Assembly: GCF_017299535.1 (NCBI RefSeq)
Contig: NZ_CP071238.1
Location: 744,001-808,000 of the forward strand
From: Serratia marcescens subsp. marcescens ATCC 13880
Lineage (GTDB): Bacteria; Pseudomonadota; Gammaproteobacteria; Enterobacterales; Enterobacteriaceae
Reading direction: 5' to 3'
Length of the DNA stretch: 64,000 nucleotides
Part shown: positions 1 through 11,124 of the stretch, piece by piece
Layout of the letters: every line of letters starts with the position of its first letter
How positions within the stretch are numbered: the first letter of the stretch is position 1
Position numbers and translations under genes: made by a program
The notes under the pieces: model-generated
What the model was told of the DNA's origin: nothing
Database searches by the model: none
The model's input: only the letters and a program-made list of their open reading frames with translations

Positions 1-21
1 TTTTCAAAGTGTTGCAAAGCG

Positions 22-2391
22 TCAGAATGCGCGTTGATACGGCAGAATGCCGGAGCGCAGCATTTCTGCGGAGCCGAGACTATGATCGCTGCTCAGGCCG
101 CGCAGTTCGACGTTGAACGAAACTCTGTTGTCGTAAACGCTGGTATTGTTGCTGGTGTTCCAGTCGGTGATCTTGCGCTCATAGCCCAGCGTCACCGCCC
201 AGCAGCAGGTGTTGTACTTCAGCCCCACCAGCTGATCGGCGGATTGTTTGGCGCGGGTGTCGTAATAATACGCCCCGACCACCGCCCAACGATCGGCGAT
301 CGGCCAGCTACCGGTGATGCCCACCTGCGAGATGCCGTCCTGGAAGGCCGGAACCTGCCGGGTGTTCAGCGCCGTCTGGATATATTCCGGCGTGGCGTAA
401 CGGTAGTTCAACTGCACCACGCGCTCGCTGTCCTGGCGGTATTCCACCACGCCGTTGCCCAGCGAGACGCTGTTCAGGCGGGTGTCGTACTGCAGGCCGC
501 CGCGCAGGCCCCAACGATCGTCGATTTTCCAATAGGTATCGCCGGCCCAGGCCACGCTGCCGGTGTCGTCGTTGTTGTCGTAACCGGTCATCCGGTCACC
601 GGTACGGGAACGGCTGAAGTAGTAGATTTGACCCACGGAAGCGTTAAAACGTTCAACCAGCGCGTCATCATAAATACGGGTGGTCACACCGGTAGACACG
701 CGGTTCTGCGAAGCGATGCGATCCAGGCCGCTGTAGGTGCGGTCGCGGAACAGGCCGGAGTAGTCGGTCTGCAGCAGCGTGGTGTCGTAGGTGTAGATGT
801 TGCTCTGGTCGCGGTACGGCACGTACAGGTACTGCACGCGCGGCTCCAGCGTCTGGGTGGCGCCTTCGGCCCAGATCATCGGCCGTTCGAACACCAGCTT
901 GCCGTCAACCTTGAACTGCGGCAGTACGCGGTTGACCGAGTTGTCGAGGTTCGGTGCGTCAGCTGCGCTTACTTGATTACGCATAGCATAGTTGGCGGCG
1001 AAACCGTCAGGAATATCCTGCTGGTAGTGGGTCGCCATCACCTTGGCTTCGGTGTTCAGGCTGGCCCAACCGTTGGTCAGCGGCAGGCTCAGCGTCGGTT
1101 CCATGTGCAGACGGGTGGCGTCCGGGCTGTACGGGTTGACGCTGGTGAACTTGGCCGCCTGACCGTAGATATGGAAGTCGAACGGGCCGAGGTCGTTCTT
1201 GTAGTAGTTCAGATCCAGCTGCGGCTGTACCTTGTAGGTCTGCGACCAGGTACGATCGGTATTGTCGAAGATCTGGAACTGCTTGGAGCTCAGCGTGGCG
1301 TTCCAGTTCTCGTTGGCGTAGCCGAGGCTGAATTTCTGCGTGGCGTAGCCGTCGGTGGTGGAACCGTACTTAGAGTCCAGATCGGTGAAGTATTTGTAAT
1401 CGCTGACCTTGGTGTAATCGACGTTGAAGCGCCACACCTGATCCATGACGCCGTTGTGGTTCCAGTAGAACAGCCAGCGTTTGCTGTCGTCATTGTCTTT
1501 GCCGTATTCCTTGTCGTCCGGCAGCCAGTCGAACTCCATCAGGCCGAGGCCCGGCTGCACCAGATAACGGAACTCGGTCTGCCACTGCAGGCCGCGCTTG
1601 GACATATAGTGCGGCGTGATGGTGGCATCGTAGTTCGGCGCGATGTTCCAGTAGTACGGCAACATGAACTCGAAGCCGTTGTTGCTGCCGTACTTGGCGT
1701 TCGGGATCAGGAAGCCGGAGCGGCGCTTGTCGCCGACCGGCAGCTGCAGGTACGGGCTGTAGAACACCGGCACGCCGCCGATGCGGAAGCGGGCGTTCCA
1801 CACTTCCGCCACCTGCTCTTCGCGATCGTGGATCACTTCGGAGCCGACCACGCTCCAGCTGTCGTCGCCCGGCAGACAGGAGGTAAAGGTGCCGTTTTCC
1901 AGAATGGTGTAACGGTTGGCGCCGCGCATCTTCATCTTGTCGGCGTCGCCGCGCCCCTGACGGCCGACCATCTGGTAGTCGCCTTCATAGACGTCGGTAT
2001 CTTTGGTATTCAGGTTCGACCAGGCCTTCGGGCCTTTCAGTTTGATCTGATTGTCGCTGTAGTGCACGTCGCCGGTGGCGGTGACGGTGCGCACCGGTTC
2101 CGTCTGGCCAGGGTTTTGCGTCTGGTTCAGCTCGACTTCTTTGGCGGTCAGGGTGCTGTTGCCCTGCTCGATATGCACGTTGCCGCTGAACAGGGCGCTT
2201 TTCGGGTAGTCGGCGCGCGAGTCATCGGCATTGATGGTCACCGGCTGGCTGTTCGGATCGCCGCTGACCAAAGGCTTGTCGTAAACGGGAACGCCAAGCA
2301 TGCATTGCTCGGCCAGATCAGCCAGCGCATGCTGACTGTAGAGTGCCGTCCAAATCATCGTGGCCAGCAGTGTTGGGAAACTTTTTTTCAT
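22..2391 (-). CDS. lptD: LPS-assembly outer membrane protein LptD
   Basis: LptD is the outer-membrane beta-barrel that, with the lipoprotein LptE, inserts lipopolysaccharide into the outer leaflet. The 789-residue product is close to the E. coli length (about 784). It has a signal peptide (residues 1-24, ending ALA), an LptA/OstA-like periplasmic domain (about 45-190) and a long aromatic-rich barrel. All four cysteines needed for the two inter-domain disulfides are present: C30, C172 and the adjacent pair C729-C730. It is transcribed away from djlA. In relatives surA follows directly, and it would lie off the left edge. I saw no clear sigma-E promoter in the 228 bp upstream. Confidence 0.98.
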   Translation of the reverse strand: MKKSFPTLLATMIWTALYSQHALADLAEQCMLGVPVYDKPLVSGDPNSQPVTINADDSRADYPKSALFSGNVHIEQGNSTLTAKEVELNQTQNPGQTEPVRTVTATGDVHYSDNQIKLKGPKAWSNLNTKDTDVYEGDYQMVGRQGRGDADKMKMRGANRYTILENGTFTSCLPGDDSWSVVGSEVIHDREEQVAEVWNARFRIGGVPVFYSPYLQLPVGDKRRSGFLIPNAKYGSNNGFEFMLPYYWNIAPNYDATITPHYMSKRGLQWQTEFRYLVQPGLGLMEFDWLPDDKEYGKDNDDSKRWLFYWNHNGVMDQVWRFNVDYTKVSDYKYFTDLDSKYGSTTDGYATQKFSLGYANENWNATLSSKQFQIFDNTDRTWSQTYKVQPQLDLNYYKNDLGPFDFHIYGQAAKFTSVNPYSPDATRLHMEPTLSLPLTNGWASLNTEAKVMATHYQQDIPDGFAANYAMRNQVSAADAPNLDNSVNRVLPQFKVDGKLVFERPMIWAEGATQTLEPRVQYLYVPYRDQSNIYTYDTTLLQTDYSGLFRDRTYSGLDRIASQNRVSTGVTTRIYDDALVERFNASVGQIYYFSRSRTGDRMTGYDNNDDTGSVAWAGDTYWKIDDRWGLRGGLQYDTRLNSVSLGNGVVEYRQDSERVVQLNYRYATPEYIQTALNTRQVPAFQDGISQVGITGSWPIADRWAVVGAYYYDTRAKQSADQLVGLKYNTCCWAVTLGYERKITDWNTSNNTSVYDNRVSFNVELRGLSSDHSLGSAEMLRSGILPYQRAF

Positions 2392-2619
2392 ACGCGGTTT
2401 TGGTGTTCCGTCATCAGAGGCGTCGTGTCCGGCAAACGGTCAGAGACTATATTACTCATCTGCGTTGCGCTAGTGCTAAATCCAGCCGTTTACTTGCGTC
2501 GTCGTTAGGCGCAAAGATAAATGACAGGTATGATAATCCAAATTCTAGGAAAAATCGCCTGCGCCCTTTCCTGAAGCGAAGGAGAGCGGGCGGCTTTCGG
2601 CATGATAATTGAGGAGTAT

Positions 2620-3441
2620 ATGCAGTATTGGGGAAAACTGCTCGGCGTCATCGTCGCCATCTGGTCTGGCGCGGGATTCTGGGGTGTAGTTCTGGGGCTG
2701 ATTATCGGTCATATGATCGATACGGCGCGCAGCAACAAGCGTAGCCGGGGGTTTTTCACCGACCAGCAAACGCGGCAAACGCTGTTTTTCCGCACCACTT
2801 TTCAGGTGATGGGCCACCTGACCAAATCCAAGGGACGCGTTACCGAGGCGGATATCCAGATCGCCAGCCTGTTCATGGATCGCCTGCAGCTGCACGGCGA
2901 AGCGCGCACCGCGGCGCAGCAGGCGTTCCGCGAGGGCAAACAGAGCCAGTTCCCGCTGCGTGAGACGCTGCAGCAGTTCCGCAGCATCTGTTTCGGTCGC
3001 TTCGATTTGATTCGGATGTTTCTGGAAATTCAGATCCAGGCGGCGTTCGCCGACGGCTCGCTGCACCCGAACGAACGTCAGGTGCTGTACGTCATCGCCG
3101 AAGAGCTGGGCATTTCGCGCGCGCAGTTCGATCAGTTCCTCAGCATGATGGAGGGCGGGCGTCAGTTCGGCGGCGGTCAGCAGGGCGGGTATTCGCAGGG
3201 CGGCTATCAGCAGGCTCAGCGCGGCCCGACGCTCGACGATGCCTGCAAGGTGCTCGGCGTGAGCAGCAGCGACGATGCCGCCACCATCAAACGCGCCTAC
3301 CGCAAGCTGATGAGCGAACACCATCCGGATAAGCTGGTGGCGAAGGGCTTGCCGCCGCAGATGATGGAAATGGCCAAGCAGAAAGCGCAGGAGATCCAGG
3401 CGGCGTATGACCTGATCAAACGCGAGAAAGGCTTCAAATAA
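2620..3441 (+). CDS. djlA: Membrane-anchored DnaJ-like co-chaperone DjlA
   Basis: DjlA is an inner-membrane type III J-domain protein that stimulates DnaK and, in E. coli, influences the Rcs envelope stress pathway. The 273-residue protein has one N-terminal membrane segment (about 6-30, glycine-rich), a TerB-like helical cytoplasmic domain (about 55-190), a Gly/Gln linker, and a C-terminal J domain (about 205-273) with the HPD motif in EHHPDK. I chose the ATG at 2620 over the in-frame ATG at 2602. It is preceded by GAGGAG and gives the MQYWGK start seen in E. coli. The gene is divergent from lptD. Confidence 0.97.
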   Translation: MQYWGKLLGVIVAIWSGAGFWGVVLGLIIGHMIDTARSNKRSRGFFTDQQTRQTLFFRTTFQVMGHLTKSKGRVTEADIQIASLFMDRLQLHGEARTAAQQAFREGKQSQFPLRETLQQFRSICFGRFDLIRMFLEIQIQAAFADGSLHPNERQVLYVIAEELGISRAQFDQFLSMMEGGRQFGGGQQGGYSQGGYQQAQRGPTLDDACKVLGVSSSDDAATIKRAYRKLMSEHHPDKLVAKGLPPQMMEMAKQKAQEIQAAYDLIKREKGFK

Positions 3442-3442
3442 C

Positions 3443-3570
3443 GATACCCGTCATACTTCGAGCCGCAGGTGTATTGGCTGCCCGCGCTTACCCCGGTTAC
3501 GTACTTTTTGTACGCTCCCGGGGCTGCGCTTGGTTGCCGCCTTCCTGCAACTCTAATTATTTAGGGTATC
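3443..3570. repeat. ERIC-type intergenic palindromic repeat (128 bp)
   Basis: This near-palindromic element fills the gap between djlA and rluA. Its ends are GATACCC and GGGTATC. Its centre (GTTACGTACTTTTTGTACGC) can fold on itself, and the flanking arms pair broadly. The architecture matches the roughly 127 bp enterobacterial repetitive intergenic consensus (ERIC): a CCGTCATACTTC segment, a central GTAC stem, CCGCCTTCCTGCAACTC and an AATTATTTAGGGTAT end. It lies between convergent genes, so its transcripts could act as a processing site or terminator hairpin. No other copy was noticed in the window. Confidence 0.8.
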
Positions 3571-3584
3571 CCTGAGCGGTGGGC

Positions 3585-4235
3585 TCAGAAATCCGGCTCG
3601 GCGCGAAAGTGCATCGGCGTCTGGAAGGCGGGGTGGGTGATGCGCAGCTCTTGCGCATGCAGCTGTAGCCGTGGCGCCATCGCCTTAGCCTCCGGCGGGG
3701 CGTAGAAACCGTCGCCGAGGATCGGATGCCCCAGCGCCAGCATGTGCACCCGCAGCTGATGCGAGCGGCCGGTGATCGGCGTCAGCTTCACGCGCGTGCT
3801 GCCGTCGGCGTCGCGCGACAGCACCTGATATTCCGTTTGCGCCGCTTTGCCGGTGTCAAAACACACCTTTTGCAGCGGCCGGTTCGGCCAATCGCAGATC
3901 AGCGGCAAATCCACCAGTCCTTCGTCATGTTCCATATGCCCCCAAACGCGGGCGATATAGGATTTCTTCGGCTCGCGTTCGCGGAATTGACGCTTCAGCT
4001 CACGTTCGGCGGCCTTGTTGAGCGCCACCACGATCACCCCGCTGGTGGCCATGTCCAGCCGGTGCACCGATTCGGCGGCCGGATGATCGGCCTGAATGCG
4101 GGTCATCAGGCTGTCTTTGTTCTCCGGCGCGCGGCCGGGCACCGACAGCAAGCCGCTGGGCTTGTTGACCACCATGATGTGTTCATCCTGATACAGGATG
4201 TGCAGCGGGTCCTGCGGGGGATTGTAGGGTTCCAT
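3585..4235 (-). CDS. rluA: Dual-specificity 23S rRNA/tRNA pseudouridine synthase RluA
   Basis: RluA makes pseudouridine at position 746 of 23S rRNA and position 32 of several tRNAs (E. coli assignments). The 216-residue protein matches the family length (219 in E. coli). It carries the catalytic motif HRLDMATSG, with the Asp acting as nucleophile, and the later GRSHQLRVHM substrate-binding motif. It ends just inside the ERIC repeat boundary and starts 57 bp downstream of the rapA stop, so it is probably cotranscribed with rapA. Confidence 0.97.
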   Translation of the reverse strand: MEPYNPPQDPLHILYQDEHIMVVNKPSGLLSVPGRAPENKDSLMTRIQADHPAAESVHRLDMATSGVIVVALNKAAERELKRQFREREPKKSYIARVWGHMEHDEGLVDLPLICDWPNRPLQKVCFDTGKAAQTEYQVLSRDADGSTRVKLTPITGRSHQLRVHMLALGHPILGDGFYAPPEAKAMAPRLQLHAQELRITHPAFQTPMHFRAEPDF

Positions 4236-4292
4236 CTTGGCTCCGCGAAAAGGGCCGAACGGGGAGACGGTGGCCTCCCCATGTCGCGCCGG

Positions 4293-7199
4293 TTACTGGT
4301 GGGTGACCACCACCAGACGAATGGCGTCCAGGCGCCAGCCGGCTTCATTGAGGTTGGCCAGCACCTGACGGCGGTTGAACTCCAGCGCTTCGACTTCGTC
4401 GTCGCGGATGTTCGGGTTGACCGCCTTCAGCGCTTCCAGACGCGCCAGCTCGGCGCTCAGCTTGTCGTCCGCTTCTTGCTTCGCCTGTTCGATCAGCGTG
4501 CGCGCCTGCGCTTCCACCAGGCTTTCCGCCTGCTGCAGCATGGCGTGCACGTCTTGCTGCACGGCGTTGACCAGCTTGCTGGAGGTGTGGCGGTTGACTG
4601 CGTTCAACTGGCGGTTGAAGCTTTCGAACTCGACCTGCGCCGCCAGGTTGGTGCCCTTGCGATCCATCAGCATGCGGATCGGCGTCGGCGGCAGGAAGCG
4701 GGTCAGCTGCAGGTGTTTCGGCGCCTGGGCTTCCACCACGTACACCAGCTCAACCAGCAGGGTGCCGACCGGCAACGCTTTGTTTTTCAACAGGGACACC
4801 GCGCAGCTGCCGGTATCGCCGGACAGGATCAGATCCAGGCCGTTGCGGATGATCGGGTGTTCCCAACTGACGAACTGCGCGTCTTCACGTGACAGCGCCC
4901 GATCGCGATCGAAGGTGACGGTGCAGCCGTCCTGCGGCAGGCCCGGGAAGTCCGGCACCAGCATATGGTCGGACGGCGTCAGCACGATCAGGTTGTCGCT
5001 GCGGTCTTCCTGATTGATGCCGACGATGTCGAACAGGTTGAGCGCGAAGCCCACCAGGTTGACGTCGTTATCCTGCTCGGCGATGGCGGCGGCCAGCGCT
5101 TGGGCTTTGTCGCCGCCGTTGGAGTGCATCTCCAGCAGGCGGTCGCGGCCCTGTTCCAGCTGCGCTTTCAACTGGTCATGCTGCTGGCGGCAGGCGTGGA
5201 TGAATTCGTCGAAGCCTTCTTGTTCAGTCGGCGCGGCCAGATAGCCGATCAACTGCTCGTAGCAGCTGTCGTAGATGGTGCGGCCGGTTGGGCAGGTGTG
5301 TTCGAAGGCATCCAGCCCCTCGTGGAACCAGCGGCCCAGCACCGCCTGTGCGGTGTGCTCCAGGTAAGGCACCATGATCTGGATATCGTGCATCTGGCCG
5401 ATACGGTCCAGACGGCCGATACGCTGCTCCAGCAGATCCGGGTTGAACGGCAAATCGAACATCACCAGCTGGCTGGCGAACTGGAAGTTGCGGCCTTCGG
5501 AACCGATTTCGGAACACAGCAGCACCTGCGCGCCTTCCTCTTCGGAGGCGAAGTAGGCGGCGGCGCGGTCGCGCTCGATGATCGACAGCCCTTCGTGGAA
5601 CACCGCGGCGCGGATCGCTTCACGCTCGCGCAGCACCTGCTCCAGCTGCAGCGCAGTATCGGCCTTGGCGCAGATCACCAGCACCTTTTCGTTGCGGTTG
5701 GCCAGCAGGTAATCCAGCAGCCACTCGACGCGCGGGTCGAAGTTCCACCAGGTGGCGTTTTCGCCCTCGAATTCCTGATAGATCTGCTCCGGGTACAGCA
5801 TGTCGCGCGCGCGCGCTTCGACGGATTTCTTGGCGCCCATGATGCCGGACACTTTGATCGCGGTCTGATATTGGGTTGGCAACGGCAGCTTGATCTGGTG
5901 CAGGTTGCGGTGCGGGAAGCCCTTCACGCCGTTACGGGTGTTGCGGAACAGCACGCGGCTGGTGCCGTGGCGATCCATCAGCATGGCCACCAGCTCCTGA
6001 CGCGCCTGCTCGGCGTTGTCGCCTTCGCTGTTGGCGGCCTTGAGCAGCGGTTCGATGTCCTGTTCGTCGATCAGCTCGCCCAGCAGGTTAAGCTTGTCGT
6101 CAGCCAGGCGTTCACCGCTCAGCAGCAGGGTGACGGCGTCGGCCACCGGACGGTATTTCTGCTGCTCGGCGACGAACTCGCCGTAGTCGTGGAAACGGTT
6201 CGGATCGAGCAGGCGCAGGCGCGCAAAGTGGCTCTGTTGGCCCAACTGTTCCGGGGTGGCGGTCAGCAGCAGTACGCCGGGGATATGCTCGGCCAACTGT
6301 TCGATCACCTGATATTCGCGGCTCGGCGCTTCTTCGCTCCAGGCCAGGTGGTGCGCTTCATCGACCACCAGCAGATCCCACTGGGCGTCCGCCAGCTCTT
6401 CCAGGCGCTGCTTGTTGCGGCGCACGAAGTCCAGCGAGCAGATCACCAGCTGTTCGGTCTCGAACGGGTTGCTGCTGTCGAGCTTGGCTTCGGCGTAGCG
6501 GCTGTCGTCGAACAGCGAGAAATAGAGGTTGAAGCGGCGCATCATCTCTACCAGCCACTGGTGCTGCAGCGTTTCCGGCACCACGATCAGCACGCGCTCG
6601 GCGCGGCCCGCCAGCAGTTGCTGGTGGATGATCATGCCGGCTTCGATGGTTTTGCCGAGGCCGACTTCGTCCGCCAGCAGAACGCGCGGCGCATGGCGCT
6701 GGCCGACTTCATGAGCGATGTGCAGCTGGTGCGGGATCAGGCTGGCGCGCATGCCGCGCAGGCCGGCGAACGGCAGGCGATACTGCTCGCTCTGGTATTT
6801 GCGGGCGCGAAAACGCAGCGCGAAACGGTCCATGCGGTCGATTTGGCCGGCGAACAGGCGATCCTGCGGTTTGCTGAAGGTCAGCTTGCTGTCCAGCAGC
6901 ACTTCGCGCATCGCCACGCCGCTTTCCTGGGTATCCAGGCGGGTGCCGATATAGGTCAACAGACCGTTTTCCTCTTTCACCTCTTCCACCTGCAGCTGCC
7001 ACCCCTCGTGGCTGCTGACGGTATCGCCCGGGTTGAACATCACGCGGGTGATCGGCGAATCGTTTCTGGCATAGAGGCGGTTTTCACCGGTGGCGGGGAA
7101 AAGCAGGGTAATCATGCGCGCGTCCAGCGCCACGACGGTGCCCAGTCCTAATTCGCTTTCCGTGTCGCTGATCCAGCGTTGACCAAGAGTAAAAGGCAT
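4293..7199 (-). CDS. rapA: RNA polymerase-associated SNF2-family ATPase RapA
   Basis: RapA (HepA) is a Swi2/Snf2 translocase that binds core RNA polymerase and promotes its recycling after transcription. The 968-residue length equals that of E. coli. Visible parts are the N-terminal Tudor-like region (1-110), Walker A in DEVGLGKT (about 177-184), the DEAH box (about 280-283), the second helicase lobe with [11 protein letters not shown], and the C-terminal RapA-specific domain. The ATG at 7199 follows the run MPFTLGQRW expected for the family. The gene is upstream of rluA on the same strand. The 247 bp upstream of it, to the polB stop, hold no gene I can support. Confidence 0.98.
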   Translation of the reverse strand: MPFTLGQRWISDTESELGLGTVVALDARMITLLFPATGENRLYARNDSPITRVMFNPGDTVSSHEGWQLQVEEVKEENGLLTYIGTRLDTQESGVAMREVLLDSKLTFSKPQDRLFAGQIDRMDRFALRFRARKYQSEQYRLPFAGLRGMRASLIPHQLHIAHEVGQRHAPRVLLADEVGLGKTIEAGMIIHQQLLAGRAERVLIVVPETLQHQWLVEMMRRFNLYFSLFDDSRYAEAKLDSSNPFETEQLVICSLDFVRRNKQRLEELADAQWDLLVVDEAHHLAWSEEAPSREYQVIEQLAEHIPGVLLLTATPEQLGQQSHFARLRLLDPNRFHDYGEFVAEQQKYRPVADAVTLLLSGERLADDKLNLLGELIDEQDIEPLLKAANSEGDNAEQARQELVAMLMDRHGTSRVLFRNTRNGVKGFPHRNLHQIKLPLPTQYQTAIKVSGIMGAKKSVEARARDMLYPEQIYQEFEGENATWWNFDPRVEWLLDYLLANRNEKVLVICAKADTALQLEQVLREREAIRAAVFHEGLSIIERDRAAAYFASEEEGAQVLLCSEIGSEGRNFQFASQLVMFDLPFNPDLLEQRIGRLDRIGQMHDIQIMVPYLEHTAQAVLGRWFHEGLDAFEHTCPTGRTIYDSCYEQLIGYLAAPTEQEGFDEFIHACRQQHDQLKAQLEQGRDRLLEMHSNGGDKAQALAAAIAEQDNDVNLVGFALNLFDIVGINQEDRSDNLIVLTPSDHMLVPDFPGLPQDGCTVTFDRDRALSREDAQFVSWEHPIIRNGLDLILSGDTGSCAVSLLKNKALPVGTLLVELVYVVEAQAPKHLQLTRFLPPTPIRMLMDRKGTNLAAQVEFESFNRQLNAVNRHTSSKLVNAVQQDVHAMLQQAESLVEAQARTLIEQAKQEADDKLSAELARLEALKAVNPNIRDDEVEALEFNRRQVLANLNEAGWRLDAIRLVVVTHQ

Positions 7200-7446
7200 A
7201 TATTGTCGGCTCGATTCTTTGTAAGTAAGTCTTGTTACCGGGCGGGAAGGGCCGCGGCACCTGTACTGAACGTCTGCTAATCCCGGTTTGTTTTAAATTT
7301 GGCGGGCAATAGCCGTTCACGCCATGCAGACGTCGCGAGACGGCAGGGCTAAGCGTGGTTCAGTTTTGGGAAGGGCGCTATGGTAATGGAAGGCGGCGCG
7401 TTCGTCACCTGCAAAACCGGATGATTTTTCTTAACCTGGCGCAATC

Positions 7447-9813
7447 TCAAAACAGCCCCATCTGCCCGGTAACCAGCGTGGTGAAATCGTCGTGCAAGAA
7501 AGGGAGTATAGCGTCTGCCACCGGTTGCAGCTGGCGTTCAAGGTAATGCTGATAGTCGATGGGCGAATGGCGGGTTTCCAGCGGTTCCGGCCCGGCCACG
7601 GTCATCACGTAGCTGATCCAGCCGCCGTTCTGATACTGCAGCGGCCGCCCCTGGCTGCGGTTGTAGTCGTCGGCGATGCGCGCGGCGCGGGCGTGCGGCG
7701 GCACGTTGCGCTGATAGTCATCGAGCTTTCTGCGCAGCCGCTTGCGGTACACAAGTTGATCGTCGAAGTCGCCGTTCAGGGTTTTGCCGACGTAGTCGCG
7801 CACATAGTCCTGATAAGGTTGCCGTTTGAAGATGCGCTGATAGAGCTGCTGCTGGAACTGCTGCGCCAGCGGCGTCCAGTCGGTGCGCACCGTTTCCAGG
7901 CCTTTATACACCATCTCTTCCTCGCCGTCGGCGCACGCGACCAGGCCGGCGTAGCGTTTTTTGCTGCCCTGTTCGGCGCCGCGAATGGTCGGCATCAGGA
8001 AGCGGGAATAGTGGGTTTCGAACTCCAGTTCCAGCGCGTTCTCCAGCCCGAACTGCTGCTGCAGATGCTGTTGCCACCAGGCGTTGACCCGCTGCACCAG
8101 CGCCCGGCCGATCTGCGCCGCCTGTTGCTCGTCATGCGGCTGTTTCAGCCAGACGAAGGTGGAGTCGGTGTCGCCGTAAATCACCTGATACCCTTCGGCT
8201 TCGATCAGCTCGCGGGTTTGGCGCATGATCTCGTGGCCGCGCAGGGTGATCGACGACGCCAGCCGCGGATCGAAGAAGCGGCAGCCGCTCGATCCCAGCA
8301 CGCCGTACAGCGCGTTCATGATGATCTTCAGCGCCTGTGACAGCGGCTTATTGTGCTGGCGTTTGGCGGCCTCGCGACCCTGCCAGATCTGTTCGACGAT
8401 CGCCGGCAGGCAGTGTTTGCTGCGCGAGAAGCGGGCGTTGCGAAAGCCGGGCACCGAGTCGGCGTCGTTTGGGTGGCGCATGCCTTCCACCAATCCTACC
8501 GGATCGATCAGGAAGGTGCGGATGATCGACGGGTACAGGCTTTTATAGTCCAGTACCAGCACCGAATCGTACAGGCCGGGCTGGGAGTCCATCACAAAGC
8601 CGCCGGGGCTGTGCTCCTCCGGCTGTTCGCCGAGGTTGGGGGCGACAAAGCCCAGGCGATGCATGCGCGGCATATAGAGGTGGCTGAAGGCCGCCACCGA
8701 TCCGCCGCTGCGATCGGCCGCCAGCCCGGTGACGGTGGCGCGCTCCAGCAGGAAGTTGAGCAGATCGGCCTTGGCGAAGATGCGCGTCACCAGCTCACAG
8801 TCCTTCAGGTTGTAGCGTGCCAGCGCCGGCTTGTCTTCGGCGAAGCGCCGGTCGATCTCCGCCATGCGCTGATAAGGGTTGTCGATCGCCTTGCCTTCGC
8901 CCAGCAGCGCCTGCGAAACGTACTCCAGGCTGAAGGAGGGAAAATTCCAGGTGGCGGATTTCAGCGCCTCGATGCCGTCGATGATCAGGCGGCCGGCGGC
9001 GGCGGCGAAAAAGTGATTCTGCTTGAAGCCATGCTCGCGCCACTCCAGCAGGTTGCCGCCACGTCCCAGCCGCAGCGGGATGTGGTAGCGCTCGGCGTGC
9101 TTCTGCAGCACTCGCAGATCGAACTGCACCAGGTTCCAGCCGATGATGGCGTCGGGATCGTGCCGCTCCAGCCAGGCGTTCAACCGCTCCAGCAGCTGAG
9201 GGCGGCTGGCGCAGTACTCCAGATCGAAATCCAGCGGCGTATCGCCGCCGTTGGCCGGCCCCAGCATATAGACCTGACGCTGGCCGCAGCCCTCCAGCGC
9301 GATAGAGTAAAGTTCGCCGTGGGCGGTGGTTTCGATATCCAGCGACACCAGTTTTAGCGTTGGACGGTACTCCGGCGCCGGCTTCATCTGGCCGTTGAGC
9401 AACGGGCCGCCGCCGTCGGGGCTGCCGTTGAACCACACCGGCGCGGTGATGAAGCGTTCCATCAGGTAGCGCTCCGGCGGGCGAATGTCGGCCTCGTAGA
9501 CCGCAACGCCGCCCTCCCGCAGCAGTTTTTCCAGCTTGATGAGCTGACGGTGCTGGCGGCAGTACAGCCCCAGCATCGGGCGGTGATGAAAATCCGTCAG
9601 CGCCAGCGGTTTTAGTTCGACTTGCCGCTCTTCCCGCAGCAGCAGTTCCGCGCGCTGCCTTTGTTCGGCGGGGATAAACGCCACCGAGGTCTGCGGCGGC
9701 AGACGCAGCTGACGCGGGCCTGCGTCGGTCGCCAGCCAAAATTCGACCTCGGTGCCGGCAGGCGTGTCGCGCCAGTGGCGAGTGAGCAGGAAACCCTGTT
9801 GCAGTGCAGTCAT
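7447..9813 (-). CDS. polB: DNA polymerase II
   Basis: Pol II is the SOS-inducible family B polymerase with 3'-5' proofreading, used for replication restart and lesion bypass. The 788-residue protein has the exonuclease motif SLDIETT, polymerase motif A ([10 protein letters not shown]), motif C (YGDTDS), and a C-terminal beta-clamp binding peptide QMGLF comparable to QLGLF in E. coli. The ATG at 9813 is chosen because the following residues match the E. coli N-terminus; an upstream alternative at 9831 adds six residues. A degenerate LexA-like operator lies upstream (separate entry). Downstream, 247 bp separate it from rapA. Confidence 0.98.
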   Translation of the reverse strand: MTALQQGFLLTRHWRDTPAGTEVEFWLATDAGPRQLRLPPQTSVAFIPAEQRQRAELLLREERQVELKPLALTDFHHRPMLGLYCRQHRQLIKLEKLLREGGVAVYEADIRPPERYLMERFITAPVWFNGSPDGGGPLLNGQMKPAPEYRPTLKLVSLDIETTAHGELYSIALEGCGQRQVYMLGPANGGDTPLDFDLEYCASRPQLLERLNAWLERHDPDAIIGWNLVQFDLRVLQKHAERYHIPLRLGRGGNLLEWREHGFKQNHFFAAAAGRLIIDGIEALKSATWNFPSFSLEYVSQALLGEGKAIDNPYQRMAEIDRRFAEDKPALARYNLKDCELVTRIFAKADLLNFLLERATVTGLAADRSGGSVAAFSHLYMPRMHRLGFVAPNLGEQPEEHSPGGFVMDSQPGLYDSVLVLDYKSLYPSIIRTFLIDPVGLVEGMRHPNDADSVPGFRNARFSRSKHCLPAIVEQIWQGREAAKRQHNKPLSQALKIIMNALYGVLGSSGCRFFDPRLASSITLRGHEIMRQTRELIEAEGYQVIYGDTDSTFVWLKQPHDEQQAAQIGRALVQRVNAWWQQHLQQQFGLENALELEFETHYSRFLMPTIRGAEQGSKKRYAGLVACADGEEEMVYKGLETVRTDWTPLAQQFQQQLYQRIFKRQPYQDYVRDYVGKTLNGDFDDQLVYRKRLRRKLDDYQRNVPPHARAARIADDYNRSQGRPLQYQNGGWISYVMTVAGPEPLETRHSPIDYQHYLERQLQPVADAILPFLHDDFTTLVTGQMGLF

Positions 9814-9886
9814 AACCCCTTCGTTTTCCACCGGGCGGCGTGCGCGACGTTCAGCGTGATGTCGGTTTTGGCGCTAATATAGATAA

Positions 9887-9910
9887 ATTATAGTATGGGT
9901 TTTTATACAG
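9887..9910 (-). promoter_or_regulatory. Candidate polB promoter with LexA-like operator
   Basis: Read on the minus strand, a perfect TATAAT (-10, 9887-9892) follows CTGTATAAAAACCCAT (9895-9910). The left half CTGTATA matches a LexA box, but the expected CAG of the right half is CAT, so the operator is degenerate. Family B polB is LexA-controlled in E. coli, and the position is right. No good -35 hexamer is visible. LexA binding is an inference. Confidence 0.45.
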
Positions 9911-10028
9911 TGATTGTCCATCGCCGCGCGGCGTTGCCAAATACGCATACAATTCATCGATTGACTCGCCAGCGGCGGCGCTGGAAAATCCTCCGCCCCG
10001 TTTGGCCCGAATAATCCGCAGAGGTGTA

Positions 10029-10799
10029 ATGGAAGCCTATTTACAAGATTTGATCACCCAGTCACTGGCTTTCACCCTGATGGTCGTCCTGCTGGTCGCT
10101 TTTCTGGAGTCACTGGCGCTGGTGGGGCTGTTGCTGCCCGGCACGGTGATGATGGCCAGCATCGGCGCGCTGATCGGCAGCGGCAAGGTGGACTTTTACT
10201 ACGCCTGGGCGGCGGGCATCGTCGGCTGTCTGCTCGGCGACTGGATCTCTTATTTCGTCGGCCGCGCGTTCAAGGGGCCTTTACACCGTTGGTCATTCCT
10301 GAAGAAGAACAAGGCGCTGCTCGACAAAACCGAGCATGCCTTGCACCAGCACAGCATGGCGACCATTCTGATCGGCCGCTTCATCGGCCCGACGCGCCCG
10401 CTGGTGCCAATGGTGGCCGGCATGCTCGATTTGCCGCCGTACAAGTTCGCGCTGCCGAACATCATCGGTTGCCTGACCTGGCCGCCGGTTTATTTCTTCC
10501 CCGGCATTCTGGCGGGCGTGGCGATCGATATTCCCGCCGGCGCCGACAGCGCGATGTTCAAGTGGCTGCTGCTCGCGGCGGCGCTGCTGGTCTGGCTGGC
10601 GGTATGGTTGAGCTGGCGTTGGTGGCGTGAGGGCAAGCGCAACGCCGATCGACTGAGCCGTTGGCTGACGCCGCTGCGGCTGCGCGTGGTTTGCGGATTG
10701 AGTTGGCTGGCGGCGCTGGCGGTCGGTTATGCGCTGAGTCAGCAGCCGCTGATGCCGGTGTATCGCCACCTGCTGTGGCAGGTGTTGTCGGGTCAATGA
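10029..10799 (+). CDS. yabI: DedA-family inner membrane protein YabI
   Basis: DedA proteins are polytopic inner-membrane proteins linked to membrane lipid (undecaprenyl phosphate and phosphatidylethanolamine) flipping and envelope homeostasis; YabI's own substrate is not established. The 256-residue protein matches E. coli YabI (254). It has the DedA signature regions: a hydrophobic N-terminus with FLESLALVGLLLPG, GDWISY, and the GRFIGPTRPLVPMVAG amphipathic segment, plus two C-terminal membrane helices. The ATG at 10029 is preceded by AGAGGTG. In E. coli yabI sits between ara genes and thiQ; here ilvBN is placed between yabI and thiQ. Confidence 0.96.
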   Translation: MEAYLQDLITQSLAFTLMVVLLVAFLESLALVGLLLPGTVMMASIGALIGSGKVDFYYAWAAGIVGCLLGDWISYFVGRAFKGPLHRWSFLKKNKALLDKTEHALHQHSMATILIGRFIGPTRPLVPMVAGMLDLPPYKFALPNIIGCLTWPPVYFFPGILAGVAIDIPAGADSAMFKWLLLAAALLVWLAVWLSWRWWREGKRNADRLSRWLTPLRLRVVCGLSWLAALAVGYALSQQPLMPVYRHLLWQVLSGQ

Positions 10800-10801
10800 C
10801 C

Positions 10802-10821
10802 AAAGGGGGCGAAAGCCCCCG
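10802..10821 (-). terminator. Terminator hairpin between convergent yabI and ilvN
   Basis: GGGGGC, the tetraloop GAAA and GCCCCC form a perfect 6-bp GC stem. On the minus strand it is followed by TTTGG, a weak U tract, so it more plausibly ends ilvBN. It may also serve yabI from the other side. Confidence 0.6.
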
Positions 10822-10827
10822 TTCGCC

Positions 10828-11121
10828 TTATTGGAAGAACGCTTCCAGCTGTTCAAATACCCGCACGTCTTCGCTGTGGCGCTTCACCTGCAGCACGTCT
10901 TCCAGCTTTTCCACCTGGCTGATCATTTGCTCCAGCCGCTGATCGTCGGCGACCAATAGCCAAATGCGGCTCTGCTGGCCGTCTTTTAGCGGCAGACACA
11001 GAATGCCTTCGACGTTGAACGCGCGGCGGGCGAATAGCCCGCAAACGTGCGACATCACGCCGGGATGGTTACGCACGGCCAGCTCCAGGATCACTTGGGG
11101 TTTATCTTGTGGTTGCAGCAT
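10828..11121 (-). CDS. ilvN: Acetolactate synthase I regulatory subunit IlvN
   Basis: IlvN is the small ACT-domain subunit that activates IlvB and confers valine feedback inhibition. The 97-residue protein (96 in E. coli) is a single ACT domain, with the ligand-binding region [18 protein letters not shown] near residues 16-33. It starts 3 bp after the ilvB stop codon, so the two are translationally close and form one operon. The length distinguishes it from the longer IlvH present elsewhere in this window. Confidence 0.96.
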   Translation of the reverse strand: MLQPQDKPQVILELAVRNHPGVMSHVCGLFARRAFNVEGILCLPLKDGQQSRIWLLVADDQRLEQMISQVEKLEDVLQVKRHSEDVRVFEQLEAFFQ

Positions 11122-11124
11122 GGC

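Noticed and set aside
34..2508. Long plus-strand frame of 824 codons opposite lptD
   Set aside because: It is an antisense shadow of lptD caused by high GC third positions; it has no recognisable domain and LptD is unmistakable.
4965..7151. Plus-strand frame of 728 codons opposite rapA
   Set aside because: Antisense shadow with low-complexity His/Gln/Val composition; RapA on the other strand has every helicase motif.
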